NCBI GenBank assembly: GCA_030847615.1 | Contig: JAUMIR010000001.1 | Location: forward strand, 376,880,687 to 376,944,686 | Length of the DNA: 64,000 nt | Direction: 5' to 3' | From: Gambelia wislizenii | Taxonomy: Eukaryota; Chordata; Lepidosauria; Squamata; Crotaphytidae | Shown here: positions 11,760 through 24,640 of the stretch, piece after piece | Layout: each line of letters begins with the position of its first letter | How positions within the stretch are numbered: the stretch's first letter is position 1 | Translations under genes and position numbers: made by a program | Notes under the pieces: generated by a model | The model's database searches: none | What the model saw: the letters and a program-made list of their open reading frames with translations, nothing else | What the model was told of the DNA's origin: nothing

Positions 11760-12862
11760 TGTTTCAGGATTGGGGTGGAATTGTGGGGGGATGGTTTAAT
11801 TGGAGGGCAGGGCAGGTTTGTGAGTGGTTACGTAGGTCTTGGCAAGCAAGGTGTATGCTACCTTTTTTTTTTTTCCCAAACTTCAATGTATGTATGTATG
11901 CAGATCTCTGCCCAAGGGAACAAGCAAGTTGGTGAGCTCTCCTGCTTCCTTCCCTGGTCTAATCCACTGCCCACCTGAGTGAGTGGGGGAAGCATGCACC
12001 CCTCTCTCTTTCTTCTCCACTATCCCATCCCCCCAATCAGCAAACTGTCAACATTTTTTTAGTTCAGTGAATGTAGGTATGCAGATCTTCACATGAGAGA
12101 GTGAGCGAGGGAGCCCCCGAGCACATATCCCTCCTTCTTTCTTCCCCTTGTCTGATCCCCGATCAGTCACTCACTCAGATGGGAAGGAAACTGGGTGAGG
12201 GAATGAAGAAGAAGGGTGTGTGCATTCACTGGCTCAGTCATTCCCTTGTTCACTCACTTGTGTGGAGATCTGCATTCACTGAAGTACAAGAAGGTCAATA
12301 CAAGGCTGATCGAGGGAGATCAGACAGTGGGGAAGGAAGAGGAAGAGCATGCTTGCTCGCTCACATCAGAGGGGTGGCAGGGAAGCTGAGAAGGAGGTGG
12401 TGTTTTCAGAAAGAGCAACATCCAGTCCCCTTCACCTTAATCCTTGCTTCCCTTGATGACAATGTTAAGCTGAGAGTGAGAGGGGTGGCAGTGAAGTGAG
12501 GAAGGAAGCAGTGTTTACAGAAACAGCAACAGAAAGTGCTCCTTTGCCTTCTTCCCGCTCTCCCCTGCCCCTCTCACTGTAGCTGGCCTCAACTTAATAT
12601 CATATAGGGGGCCTGAGAGGGCAGAGGTGGCAGGAGGCAGATGCATCCAGCAAGCATTGGGGGGTGGAGGGACTGCCAGAGCAACATGCAGGCTGAGTGG
12701 GGTAAACAAAGCAAGGCAACCAGTGAGAGGGAAAGTGAGCAGATGAGGAAGGAGCAGGGAGGCAAATGATGGGCAGAAGCGGAGGGAATTACAGATTTGT
12801 GAATAATCAAATCTGCAAAAGTAAAACCTGCAAAAGTTGAGGACTGACTGAACAACAACAAC
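11760..12862. repeat. GC-rich composite repeat ending in a mariner-like terminus
   Basis: The block is richer in G and C than its flanks. It holds repeated words such as ATGTATGCAGATCT (around 11890), AATGTAGGTATGCAGATCT (around 12070) and the inverse AGATCTGCATTCACTGAA (around 12266). At 12790-12855 the sequence GATTTGTGAATAATCAAATC then CTGCAAAAGTTGAGGACTG resembles a Tc1/mariner-type terminus. I could not find the opposite terminus, so the left border is uncertain. Open frames through it (12101-12499 and the reverse 12515-12907) have no recognisable domain. Confidence 0.4.
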
Positions 12863-13262
12863 AAGCTGGACCCAGCATACCATACACCATTGAAAAACTC
12901 CCCCCAAAATGCCTGGTGGGCCTTACAACAACCCTGTAAGGTAGGCTAGTGGGTTTTAAAATTCCTCCTCTCCCTTTTCAGCGTTCCACACTTTTCCTGG
13001 AATTGCTAAGGGTGACTCACTCTGTTTCCCTGCCGCCGCCACTAGTTGACTGCCTGGGTCCCATCACAGTGGCAGCAGCAGTGTACTGCTGCCACCTCCA
13101 GTTGACTACCTGGGTCCCGATCTAGGCTACAGATTGAGTGGCAGGAGTGGATTGTGAGGTGGAGAGGGAATTTGTATGTGGGTGGTGATTGGTTGGGTGT
13201 ATTTCCTGAGTAGCCAGTCAGCTCAATGGGAAAGGCAACATACCCAAGAGAATTATATATAG
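12863..13262 (-). repeat. Unclassified interspersed repeat, family X copy 1
   Basis: Read on the minus strand, this copy starts CTATATATAATTCTCTTGGG, then TATGTTGCC, and ends near GTATGGTATGCTGGGTCCAG. The same two ends, in the opposite orientation, bound the sequence at 45163-45595. Both copies have ATTGG-rich DNA just inside the 5' end. The GCTGGGTCCAGC hairpin close to one end and an A/TC start recall non-autonomous Helitrons, but a CTRR terminus is not clear. Confidence 0.5.
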
Positions 13263-13266
13263 AGAT

Positions 13267-13296
13267 AACAACAACAACAACAACAACAACAACAGC
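13267..13296 (+). repeat. (AAC)n microsatellite
   Basis: About nine perfect AAC units directly beside family X copy 1. Confidence 0.85.
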
Positions 13297-13299
13297 TAA

Positions 13300-14229
13300 A
13301 TACCTACACTAAAAGCCTTACCAGAATGAAGCTGAAAACTACTATCCATGATTTTACTCTTTGCCCCCTTTTTCTGTTATGAACTTTGAAGAGAGCTGCA
13401 AGGATTTTTGAAAAATCCATTTCTCATCCACTTAGGCTCCCCTTTCTTGCTTTCCTTTCTCCTTCCCTTACAATCTCTTCTGCTTATTACTACCCCTTTC
13501 TTTACCTTACAGATTCCCATTCCCAACAAAAGTTCTAGGGTTAAAAGAATCAAAATTCAGTTTCATGGGGCAGGTAAGGAGCCTGTGTATAGAACACAGT
13601 AGGAACACATGGACCTAATAAAATTTTAATGTCCATCACTTCAATTAAAAATAAATTTAATTAAGTTGCTTCTTTATGTTAGAAAATAAATTTAATGAAG
13701 TTAAAAATAAATTTAGTTATTTAGTTAAAAATAAATTTGATGCTTCTTTATGTTAGAAAGGTTCCAGTTTGATTGATAACTCAGTCTAATTTAACGAGTT
13801 ATTTCCTATCTCTGTAATAAATTAATAAGATTTGAAGTGGCCCTGATTACAGTGATAAATGCAACGATGTAATACAAACAGTACATTAATGATCTTTTTT
13901 CACACAAGTAATATTTCCATTAATTTTTCCAAAATACAGGGGACACATTAAGAAGAAAACAGTTATTGTATTTTTGTAGCATGAACAGATATTTTCCTGT
14001 GAAAATAAATACAATCTGTCTTTAATTATTATTAAGAATTCAACAGGAAATTCTGAATACCCTTTAAATGTATCAGATCTGGAAACACATTCTATGTAAT
14101 CATGTGAATGAAGTTAATGATGAGAAACTTATTTTTAATGTTAATGCTGAATATTTTGAATAATATAAGCTATGATATAAGGGCAGGAATATATTTTGTG
14201 TTGTAATTAGACAATTAATTGTTTTTAAG
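13300..14229. other. No gene; AT-rich sequence before exon 1
   Basis: Contains a locally repeated AAAAATAAATTTAAT/GTTA motif at 13645-13740 (three imperfect copies with the flanking TGCTTCTTTATGTTAGAAA repeated at 13667 and 13741). This is probably a small tandem duplication. No exon seen. Confidence 0.5.
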
Positions 14230-14331
14230 GTGTATGAAAATGGCAAAGACACTGCAGAGACTATTGTTTACATCAGTAGAAAAGAGATGGAAAGTAATTG
14301 TGAGAACCAACCCAGTGTTATGCTAGAGAGG
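14230..14331 (+). CDS. DCDC1: DCDC1-like exon 1 of those in window
   Basis: This 102-bp exon gives 34 codons in phase 0, beginning VYENGKDTAETIVYISRKEM and ending MLER. It follows a T-rich tract ending TTTTTAAG and is followed by a consensus donor GTAAGT. No start codon is expected because it is internal. The VYENGKD...VYISRKEM pattern resembles the first strands of a doublecortin/ubiquitin-like fold. The acceptor is AAG rather than CAG, so the 5' border is slightly less certain than the donor. The next exon continues directly in frame. The preceding exon was not identified in the 14.2 kb upstream, which is mostly repeats. Confidence 0.72.
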
Positions 14332-15344
14332 GTAAGTTAAAAGATGTTTCATGTTTTCCCAAGTGGATACAATCATAATTATTTGAAATATATGGGATTT
14401 ATAAGTATAGACATATTGATGTCTTTGCTGTATTTTCTATGTATGTTTTAATAATAATGATTCTTAATTTAAAGCATAGCTTAAATGTTCATATCTCCTC
14501 TGTGCCTATATATAGAGGCTAGAGATGGGTAAGTAAGAAAGAAATGGTTCACATTTCAGCGCAAACCTACCATATCTACACTACCTGAATCTAAAAATAA
14601 CTGGAATACACTTTGCTACTGACATTCATATATTTGACAAATCATGTTCTCTTCTTTCATTGCTGTCATTCTATCATGGCAAGTTTTGCTTTGTCAATGT
14701 CTGCACTGATTACTGTGGTAGTAAGTTCTGTTGGGTTTGAACATGGACAGTCAAGTCTAAATACCTGCCTAGCCATGAAACTCACGGGGTGATCTTGAAC
14801 CAGTCATAATCCCTTAGCCTATTCTACCCAACAGGTGTGTTGGAAATATGTGATGGGTGGGACCAACCATAAACACTACCCTAAACTTCTTAGAGAAGGG
14901 TTGTTACAAAAAACATTGAAAATATATATTTTTTAAAAGCCCTAAGATTCCTATAGCCCGGTTCAATTATTCAAGCCACTTCATATGTATAATGCCCTTA
15001 GAGTACTCTAGCATGGTCCTTTTGACATAATCTCTTATTAGATGGAAAAAATGGTCCCCTCTGTTATCCCTAAGTCATTCCCCAATAATCCCCTTTATTA
15101 TATACGCATAATTCCATATAGAAGGGTATAGCTGAACAATTTAAAAATGGACAGATGAGGTTGTTCAGACTGAGAGATTTGATAAAACATAGTGAGCCAA
15201 TTTCTGAAAATGAATTATGCAAGATGTTAAAATATACAAATCATAACTGGCTGTAAGTTGAACAAATTTATTCATTGGCTCAAACTATAGAGCAAAAATG
15301 ATCTTTGAAAGCTTTGACAATGCTTTACATTGTCAACAATCTTT

Positions 15345-15533
15345 GACAGCTTTGACAATGCTTTAACTGCCATGGCTCAATGCTATGGAATTCTGGGATT
15401 TGTAGTTTTGTGATATATTTAGCCTTCTCTGTCAGAGAGCTCTGGTGCCACAACAAACTACAAATCCCAGGATTCCATAGAATAGAGCCATGATAGTTAA
15501 AACGGTGTCAAACAACATTATTTCTGCAGTGTA
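15345..15533. repeat. Squamate foldback MITE with ACTACAAATCCCAG core
   Basis: An imperfect palindrome. TTTAACTGCCATGGCTCAAT and GGGATTTGTAGTTTT on the left pair with AACTACAAATCCCAGGATTC and GAGCCATGATAGTTAAAA on the right. A related copy lies at 55591-55812 and a fragment at 27298-27345. It has no coding capacity. A non-autonomous DNA transposon is the likely origin (hAT-like is a guess). A short direct duplication (CTTTGACAATGCTTTA) sits at its left edge. Confidence 0.65.
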
Positions 15534-15539
15534 TCAATA

Positions 15540-17800
15540 GCCTTGGTGTTACTACAGACAGTTTTAAAAGGGGGCAAGTAGCTCTTATGTACTTTTTTTT
15601 AACATAAGAGGAAAAATATCGTATCATAGATGCAAAATAAGGGAAAGCAATGGATGTAAAGATGCAGTGGGAGGCTGACCTTAACCGCACAGTTTCAAAT
15701 GCTAACTGGGATTGGATCTGGACTGCACCACTCCTAAACTCAGGGTCAGGTCAGCAAAAGAAACTGCTCTAAAACTGATCTATCAGTGGTACCTTACACC
15801 TGCCCATTTGGCCAGGGTAAATAAAGATGTCTTACCAGATTGTTGGAGAGGCAGCATGTGAGAGACTCATACTCTACATGTGGCTTGACTGCTTTAAAGT
15901 GCAAGTCTCAGGTTTTAATGAAAATTTCAGATATAAAAGGACAGAACATACATTGCAGTGTGCAAGAAGACTGAAAAATTGGAAGTCACTAAAAGAACTT
16001 AACTTTACTTCTTGGATAGCCAGAATTTAGAAACTCATGTTAATGGAAAAACTTTCAGGTTTCTCTTGAGCCTCCAAGGACTAAAAGACACTAAGGATTT
16101 TTTTTTTTTTTTGGACAAATGGTATACATTTGTTGACTTTGAAAAAAAGAACGAATGTAACATCTCTTTCCCAACACAATTATAAACAATTCTGGAGAGG
16201 TTTAATTTCTGAAGTTTGATCAACATTTTCAATAGACTTTCCGCACTGTGATCTTCACAAGGACTTATACGACTTCAAGAAACAAAAGACTTAACTAACA
16301 GGCTATTTGTATGCTATGTTGTGTTATGTTTACACCTTATGTTCTTATATTTGATATATTATAAATATTAATTTTAAAAAAGAATGCTCGAGCACAGTAG
16401 ACCAATAGCATTTTTCCATATTGCCAATGTGGAAATGAGGCAGAAGGAATAGAGGTGAAAGTAAATTGTTCTAGTAGTTCACATCTGAAATAAAATTTGA
16501 GTGAGGGGCATCCCTATAATACTTTTAGCCACTATCTCATTCTGATCAAATAACCCTTCATTGAGCCTAAGGTTTTTATAGATTCTTCTATACAGTATGA
16601 GTAAAATAGAAGAGTTTTACCTGTTTCTACAAACAGCAACAAGATTACCACTGCTGGTATGCCGTAGGTGAAAACTACAGCCACTGTCAGCAGACATTCT
16701 CAAAGTGGCTAATATCAGATATGGCACAACATTGCCAACTATTTCTTGTGTATTTTGTGATTGTTTCCCCAACTGCTATGGGCATTTTTGATTGCTCTTT
16801 CACTTTTTCTTGCACTGGTGTTACACAGCTGATTTTTTTACTATAGTGTTTTGTTGTGTATATACTCCCAACAAGAGCTAATATTACGGAGGGTATACCT
16901 CCAGCATTACAAATGCTGTCACAACATGGTCATTTATAGGAGGCCTCCATGATATGCTCAATTGCAGGAGCTGGCAAAGGAGAATAGAGTATGAACCATT
17001 TTCCTGGAAAAAGCTTCCTGTACTCAGAAAAGGCTGACAAATAGGAGGAGTGTATGGAAGTTGCTAAGTTTAGACGAACCATTATTACAGTGCCATAAAA
17101 TGGCAAAGTGACCACAGAATTTGCAGTGTAGTCACGTTTGTTACATAATGTATTTTTGTGATTTCCAAAATTTCACTGAAAGGCGAATGAAAATGTGAAA
17201 AAGCTATAGAAATCAAATGAAATTGGATTGGGTTGAGAACTATCTCATAAACCATATTTCTCTGTACTTAAATGTTCCTTTAAATTAAGCAGGTGAGGCT
17301 ATTAAGGGGCTTGAACAGTTTGTGCCATGTCTCAGTGTATATTTGCACAGTGCTGAAATTGTTAAATTAGTCCTGTATTATTCTTGTTTGGCTATTGATC
17401 ACCTATGGCTTGGCAGGCAGGTGGAAGGGAGCACAGTCCTTGTCAAATCTCAACAAGCCCAGTGAAAACAAAATATAGCTCAAAATTGTGGACTGGGAAA
17501 ACATAACCTTTATCAAGAGAGCTGTTACAGTAGGTAGAAGCTAACTGCTTGTTCTGTACAACTGTCACATCTGCTTTCAGTCTGTGTGCCAAAGGGTCAG
17601 AGCTCAACCATAATCCTGTTGCACCCCCTGCTGGTTAAAAGCCTGTGCTCATTTTGTTACTTTACACTGAGATAAACATTGCAGTCATTTCACACTTCTT
17701 TTAACATTCTATATGAATTTAATTATCGTTTGTTTGGACATCACTGGTTGTGGAGTACAAACAGTTTATTATAGATGTTCCCATTTTATTTTTATATCTG
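15540..17800. other. Intron 1, no gene seen
   Basis: Unique-looking AT-rich intron. A T11-12 run lies at 16099-16112. Frames here are short and lack motifs. Confidence 0.5.
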
Positions 17801-17810
17801 CCATTGCCAG

Positions 17811-17977
17811 GTACAGCACATAATTCACCAAAGGCTCCAGTGTTCAGCAGATTTCAAACCATCAGGCCTCAGTCGCTTTCCAACTCAGCTTTTTGATGAG
17901 ACTGGACAAGAAATTAAAAATCCACTTTTACTGCAGAATGAGCAAAAAATTTGGGTTTCTTATGGTGAAGATTACAG
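17811..17977 (+). CDS. DCDC1: DCDC1-like exon 2: end of doublecortin-type domain
   Basis: This 167-bp exon gives 55 codons plus two bases (phase 0 in, phase 2 out). The acceptor is CCATTGCCAG and the donor GTAGGC. The translation contains PTQLFDETGQEI, NPLLLQNEQKIWVSYGEDY and, across the junction, R. Doublecortin domains typically have LY/LF-x(n)-G-x-x-I/V followed by a hydrophobic strand and a G-x-E-x-(Y/F)-R end, so this should be the C-terminal half of such a domain. Such domains bind microtubules. A methionine-initiated reading beginning upstream at 17775 runs through the intron and is not a real start. Confidence 0.8.
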
Positions 17978-17984
17978 GTAGGCG

Positions 17985-19795
17985 CAAAGTGTTTCACTCT
18001 GTGACTGTCAGCAATCTCTGTGTTGTCAAACTGCAGTAAAAGGAAGTTTGATAACCTCCAAGTAAAACCCCTTTTATTTTTTATTGTAAATTCCAACAAA
18101 ATTTCAACACTCTTGTGAGAGGCAGTATTGTTTGTGGGATATGACATCTCTGTCTATGACTTACTGTTTTAATGCCTTGTCATAGTTCTTGATGTCTGCC
18201 TGTCAGCACAGCAAGAGGGATTTTTTCATGTCTGAATAGTCACCTTAATGATAGCAGATGGAAACACCACAGGGGGTCCAAACCCATCACACTGTCATTG
18301 TCACAGACTGCCCTGACCTGTTTCCACTCCTCTATTTTTTTGGTCCCTTTTTAAAGGAGAAATGGATGGTAATTGAAAAGGATCTTAAGCAAGATTTATG
18401 AAGCCGTAGACAACATGATTCCATACTATCGCTCTATGTTTTCAAAAATAAAGTCTTAACCTTTTAAGCATCAAGAATGATAGAAAGAAACATTAGCTGG
18501 TAAAGCTTGAAAAGTTTGACCAACTCCAGAGAAAACTGGAAGGCATCTAGTATGTGTGATAATTAATATATTTATAATATTTCAGAAAACATGGGTATTA
18601 CTTTTTTTTACAGTATCCCATGCAATCATTGCAATATCCAGAGCCAAAAAATAGATATTTCAGAGTTAATTTTTATTGTGTTTTGATTGACGTGATTTTT
18701 TAAAAAATTAAGATATCTGTCTCCAGAACCCTTCATAGACATTAAGAGAACTTGTTCAAATTTGTACTGTAAGTATATTAGCAAGAGAAATATCTGTTGA
18801 TTTATTCTGTTGCAAGTCACAAATATGCTTAGATTTGTTATACTGTTGCTACAGTGTGCGTATATTTTATTTGTTTTATGTGCTCCCTTCAGTATAAACA
18901 ACTTTCTGCTTTTTTCACATTTTGATGGGTAAAAAATGCTGGCATTTTATGTACATCTTAAAAAAAATGGAGCCCAATTTAATTACTAATACCTTTGTTT
19001 TACTCAATATAATCACAGCACAGTGCTGTGTCTATTTATTTAAAAGAAAGTCCCACTTTGTTCAGGGAGAATTATGCCCAGGTAAGAGCACATAGGAGTG
19101 TAGGCTCAATATTTTCCAGATCTAAAAGATTCTTTGACTGAAATGAAGAATGAAGCTGTGGTAATATTTCATAAATATGGCACATTAAAAATCTGATACT
19201 AAAAATGGCATTGTATAGATATTTTCTTCCATCTTTCACCATGTTTTAAAAATAAAAATCAAATTCCTGAGATCCTTTAGCCTAAATTCTGCTTTAGAAT
19301 ATATTTCCATGTAATATATAAAGAACAGGGCTTGTGATGTATTTTAGTTCATGTTTTACAGAACACACAATAAGGCATCCTTTTTATACCGGCAACTTTT
19401 GTGGCAGTAGAACTATGTTCTGATTACACTCTTACCTGCATACCTGCAGTCTGTAATCACTCACAAAATGAAAGCATTTCTTAAAGAATGAATTTATCAT
19501 TTTTATTTTAAGAGTGATAATGTTAACCAAGAAATGTGCATGTGTTTAACATGTCTTATACAGACCTTAGTGGGCCATTGTGAGTGTGAAAGAGAAAAAA
19601 AAACACCCCTATTTAATTACCAACATTGGTATGTTATTTTCTGTTTGCCTGACTTTTATCTTCAGTTCAGTAATGGACTTATTACTGTGCTGTTAATAAA
19701 ATGGTTTGGATTAAGTACTGCATCTTGTCAAAAGACGATGAGCCAAAATGTCAGCTTTTGTTTTGCAAGGTAAATCCTCCAAATCATTCAGATAC

Positions 19796-19827
<32 letters not shown>

Positions 19828-21868
19828 GTAGTTTGCTTTCATTTAACTTTTTAGATGATATTGCCTTACTTTTATGCATTCACACTATTTTCTCAAATTC
19901 AATTTGTAAGCATTAAAATGGTTCATTTTTCATTGATTTATTGATGGATGGTGGTTATTTTTCTCTTGTTTAACTTTTTTTGGATTGGTGTAGCACTTAA
20001 TAAACTGGATATAACTTTAATGTAGACCCAGCCATAAAAGCAGCATCTGAGAGCAGTGAGCCTAAGTATATTTCCAAAACTGAGCTGAACAGAGTTAATA
20101 TAACCTTTTCTTATAGATACTGTTAAGAACAACAGTTACGTTGCCTTCACACACACACGTACACACATACACACACATGCACACTGCAGAAAAATTATTT
20201 TATATAATGTAATTATGTTTGAATATCCTAACACAAAAGCAGTCAGCAGGGTTTCTGCTTCATAATTTTTGTTATTCTCCCCTCCATTTCCACCTGGAAT
20301 CTGGCTTGCTATTAAAGTTGGCAGTGTGCATAGTTTTATGAAAAGACGAAAAGTTTCTCATTTTAAATATGAGTACTGGAAAATCGTTGTTCTCTTTACT
20401 GTGTTTTGCTGATTGTCTTGAACTGGCCTTCTAGAAAAAAAGCATTACAAAATGTTAATAAAAAATAGTTATAACAGTGTTGCCCTCTCCCTTCTAACAT
20501 GTTTAAAATATTTTCTTTCATCAGTAGAGGATTAGAAAAGTGTGTGTATAGTTATAGACATTGTACTTGTGTTGACACAGATTTTGAATAACAGTTCTTC
20601 TTTGAAGGACTATCATTTGATTTTCCCTTGTGGGAACAGAGAATCTTTTGAGAAATGTTGCTTCCAAGCAAGCAATCTCCTAAATATATCTACTGTTCAA
20701 ATGATAATTTCTTGTAGGCTGGTTGTACCAAAATGAACTTGAAAGCACATTTCTGAAGTTGCTGCCCATATTGGACTTCAGCCACAATATTTAATCATAT
20801 TTACTGCATTATTTAAAATACCTAGTTTGTATACCATTGGTGTATGAAAAAAACAAACAGACAAAAAAAAAAGAAACAAATGTACTATTCAGAGATGTAG
20901 TATAACTGTACACAAAGTGATATCAAATGTAGCAAGCATACAGACTGAAGGGGAATGGACAAAGCCAGGCATTTTTAATTTTTATTTTCATTCAAGTTGT
21001 TCATTCAGGTGAAGGAAAAATGCAGTTTTAAAAAATAAATATGATGTTTTAGAAGAATTTGTAGGGGTAGGGGTGTAGATCTGTAGTTTGTTCTTAATTT
21101 CGAAATTTTTCTCTTCATTGTATGTGAATATGTGGGTTTTGTGCAATTCTTCATGACTATTCATACTTTGAAACTTTTTCTGTTCAAAAACTTGTGCATC
21201 TTGTGTAGAAAATATGGCTTATATTTGCACAGTAAACTTGTTTTCTGTGTGAAAAGCAACATTTTGCACAGAAAGTTCAAAATACATTGTTTCCTGCACC
21301 ACAATGTTAATCTTTTCACAGAAAAGAAGTTTTATGTGCAAAAAGACTTTTTTCAAAAAAGTCTCAAAGTGAGAAGAATTTCCCAACCAATCCCTGTTTC
21401 CTTAGTGGTGTGTCATGATGTTTCAGACACCCTTTTTTCCCATCTATGATGATAACATGTACAAATATTCCTTACATCTCTAGTAGAGGGATTTTTAAAA
21501 AAAATCTGTGATTTTTATTATTTAATTATAATAGTCCACTCTCAATGTTTCAAAATCTGTGTTAACTTAATACATTTTTAGGCCAACCAAAAAGTCACAA
21601 AAATGTGCAGGGTTTCAGGATCTCTCAATTTCCCCCCATCAAGCATGATGGTATAAGAATCAGGTTGGGAAGAATGTGGAGGAGGGAATGCTGATTCCAG
21701 GTCCCCGAAGCTACCTGAGACCCATCACACCAATTTTGTGAGTCTAACCTGAATGTCTGAAGATTCCTCTTCCTTACCATCTTAAGATTATGAACATGCA
21801 GACACCATGATTTGAATATGAAGTCATCCCCCTCCCCCACATGTTCTCCCCTTTTTTGCTTTTGTAAT
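17985..21868. other. Intron 2, left part, no gene seen
   Basis: Low repeat content and AT-rich. A (CA)n tract lies at 19796-19826 and an interrupted CA/TACA tract at 20149-20183. The 21130-21400 stretch has several TTGCACAGAAAG/GTGTGAAAAG-like words that could be an old palindromic repeat, but I could not define ends. Confidence 0.45.
19796..19826 (+). repeat. (CA)n microsatellite
   Basis: Uninterrupted AC dinucleotides for about 30 bp. Confidence 0.95.
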
Positions 21869-21870
21869 TA

Positions 21871-22119
21871 CAGTAGGACCCCCGTATCCACTGTTTCATT
21901 ATCCACTGATTCAATTATCCATGGTACACAAAATAGCACAGCTACCAGAGTCTTCCTAGAAAATGTGTCCTCTCTAGCCATTTTCTAGGTCCTCCAAGGC
22001 AACTCTATGGTATTTTAAACTGGAAATCCCATTATTTTCAATGGTGTTTGCTATTATACATGGTTTTTGGTATCCATGCTCCTCCGAACCAATCCCTAGC
22101 AGATATGGGGGTCCTACTG
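21871..22119. repeat. Tigger-like MITE, copy 2
   Basis: 249 bp. Inverted ends are CAGTAGGACCCCCGTATCCA and ATATGGGGGTCCTACTG, flanked by TA at 21869-21870 and 22120-22121. Inner blocks (ATTTTCTAGGTCCTCCA, CAATGGTGTTTGCTATTAT) relate it to copies at 10780 and 62804, but it is shorter. The ends are the best preserved of the three, so it may be the youngest. Confidence 0.82.
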
Positions 22120-22207
22120 TATTCCTATAGAGGAACACCAGTTGAAAGCAATGCATTATAATTTCAAACTTGAATTATTTTTTCAGGAGGAAATATATTG
22201 TTCACCT

Positions 22208-22350
22208 GTGAAGTCAAAGGCTTTCACAGTTGGCATCCATAGATTTTCCTTGGGTTTTTTTGTGGGCTGTGAGGCCGTGTTCTGGAAGACTTTATTTCTG
22301 ACGTTTCGCCTGTATTCTATTGCTCACCTTCTTCTGAGTGATAAGATGTT
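22208..22350 (-). mobile_element. Penelope-like repeat end, fragment
   Basis: Read on the minus strand this carries the TTCCAGAACACGGCCTCACA block and ends in GTGAAAGCCTTTGACTTCAC. The same block occurs at 26602-26962 and twice at 49878-50112. I associate it with 3' regions of Penelope-like retroelements in lizards, from memory and not verified. Confidence 0.45.
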
Positions 22351-22359
22351 TCCAGTGTT

Positions 22360-24510
22360 CCAACCTAGGATACATTTTTCTTGTTAGGACATCAGTAAAG
22401 ACATTTGATGATAATTTATGCACACATATAAGTATGACAACACTAATACTCCTAACATTAACACTAGATTCCTGTTCTGCATAAAGATGCCAAAGGGGAA
22501 CCCATAATTATTTGGGTCCACAAAGAACAACTTCAGCCCTGTGTGTGCTTCAAGTGAGGCTACAGAATGCCCCTTCTCTTCTTTTCCTTCCAGGGAAATG
22601 TTACTACCAGTCATGAGGCATATACTGTCAGGTGTACCTTTAAGCATCTACACTGTTAGCTCTAGTAACTAAAATTGGGGAATTATTGTTGCAAAGTTGG
22701 GAAGGTAACTGAATCTCTTTGAAGTCAGAGACACAGGGTGGTAAGGAACCCTAGGAAAGTTATTGTGACCAAGTCCAAACCCATGGCAATATCGTTTCAT
22801 GCTTAACCATCTTTCTGAGTGGGGGGGGGAATCTTGCCACTGTTCCTTTTGCGACAGTGTTGTCCCTTACTTCTCTGCAGAATGCAGTTTTGTTGAATTG
22901 GAGGGCTCTGTTCTTCCCTTTATGACATGGTCTGTTTTTTCTTAGTGTGTCTGATTTCAAAATTGACCATCCATTTTTTAAAACCATGTTGAAGCACTAT
23001 TTCATGAAATCATGTAGTTCATGAAACCAAGGACAGACTTGTGAAAGTGGTATCATATCTATTAGTTATCAAAGGAGCAAGAACCTCTTGCTTCCCAGGG
23101 CTTCAGGAGTCAGAATGACACAGTTCCTTCCATTCACAAACACTGTGGACTTTATCAGATTATCCCCTTTAAATGTTCTTTTGCCAGCATAGAAAAATCC
23201 ATTTTTCTGCCAGCAAAAGAACACCTGCCACTGCACTTACCTCCTCTCCAGGCAGAAGGCTTCCCCGGCAATGAAGAGGAAGTGAACGAAGCCCCATTCA
23301 TGTCCTCCTTTGAAATCCCATGAGACTTCATTGTGTAGGAAATTCAAAAATCAAATCAAAAACAAATCACAAAAAGTTATACCAAAGCACCTGAACACAC
23401 TTTAAAACTTCCAAGTAAACCAGGGAAGGTTTAAAAGAGGGCATCACTTACCTGGATGTCGCGATCTGACCCAGAAGTGTTCACACGAGAATGGCCATTG
23501 ATACTGCATTCATGTGAGTTAAATGGCCTGAGGTTTCACATGCCAGCAATGCCAGCACCAAAATGGGATGGGCGATCTATTCACAGCTCGGCCCTTCAAT
23601 AAAAAGAAATGCCAGAATAATGACAGCAGAACGCAAAAGGATGACATTGTGTGATACTGACATCCTTTGCATTCCACTGTCATTATTCTGGCACCATGTT
23701 AGCTGCATCTGATAATCTCCTGTGTCTTCTATATCTTTCCCTAAAATAAGTAAGGTTCTTCTACTGGCCACCCACTGTAATTGCTGGAATCTCTGAACAG
23801 GATTCAAGGGGAAATATGAAGTAAGCAGACAGGCAAACATCCCAAGTTGCAGACTTTTAGGAACTGCAAGCAGCCAGAATTTTAGTGGGCTGACTGAAAT
23901 GTTCCCCTCTTGCCTATCTGCTACATTTGGAGAATGGAAAGCCAGAAGATGTTCCAGCCTATCTACTTTTCCTATAATTACATAAAATTACAAGTGAGAT
24001 CTCCCCTTGTTTCTTCTGAAAAAGAAGATATTTCATGCTCCCATCTCAACTTTTATGAAAAGAAAATCACCAGGGTGAACATGACTTTAGTTATTTGTCA
24101 TTAATTTGCAATTGGGTTGCAGTTTTGTAGATCATTGTCAGGTTTTTTTAAAAAATATTTTTTTGCTTTGTTTGTCAGCAGTTATTTCTACTTGGAAATG
24201 AGCCAGTGTTTCAGGAATAATTCAATTCCCTTGCTATCTGTAACCTATAGGTTAATAAAGATGACAAGCTTGTGGTGGTAATAATGAATTCCCAATGTGA
24301 AATTACCTGAGACTGCAGCAAGGTGCTAGCTGCTACTGTATGATTTTTTTAAAACCTGAAACCGTATGGATTTGAATGTCTTGTTGCTGAATTCATTCTT
24401 AACTTCAGCTCGTACATTCACTGCTTTATATACATATAATTATTGGTTTTGCAGCTGCTTGATTCCTCCCTCACCCCCCAAAAGGTCATCTTTGATGATG
24501 TTTCCATTTT
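22360..24510. other. Intron 2, right part, with a MITE-like hairpin block
   Basis: From about 23150 to 23712 there are two strong hairpins. One is TTTTGCCAGCATAGAAAAAT pairing with ATTTTTCTGCCAGCAAAAG (23180-23222). The other is TGCCAGAATAATGACAG (23610-23626) pairing perfectly with CTGTCATTATTCTGGCA (23677-23693). TTATCAGAT-type words lie near both outer borders. This looks like a non-autonomous DNA transposon with unclear ends. No exon seen. Confidence 0.4.
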
Positions 24511-24514
24511 TCAG

Positions 24515-24640
24515 GTCTCCCTTAAATCCTGTTCTGAGTTTGACCTTTGACAGAGTGACTGCAGCTGAAAAGAATGGCATCACAGTTATTTATAAAACAC
24601 TTCTGGATCCCACTGTTGATTCGCTGCCTGGATGTGACAA
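24515..24640 (+). CDS. DCDC1: DCDC1-like exon 3
   Basis: This 126-bp exon is phase 2 in and phase 2 out. A pyrimidine-rich tract ending TTTTTCAG precedes it and the donor is GTACAT. The first base completes the arginine codon begun in exon 2. The translation includes LSLTFDRVTAAEKNGITVIY and TVDSLPGCD, ending with two bases that form Asn with exon 4. No catalytic motif is visible. By position it links the doublecortin segment to the trefoil region. The frame is open past the donor for about eight codons before a TGA, so length alone does not fix the border; the phase match to exon 4 does. Confidence 0.77.

Noticed and set aside
12101..12907. Frames of 130 codons on both strands in GC-rich DNA as a gene
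   Set aside because: No domain, both strands open because of composition, and internal repeated words plus a mariner-like end point to repeat DNA.
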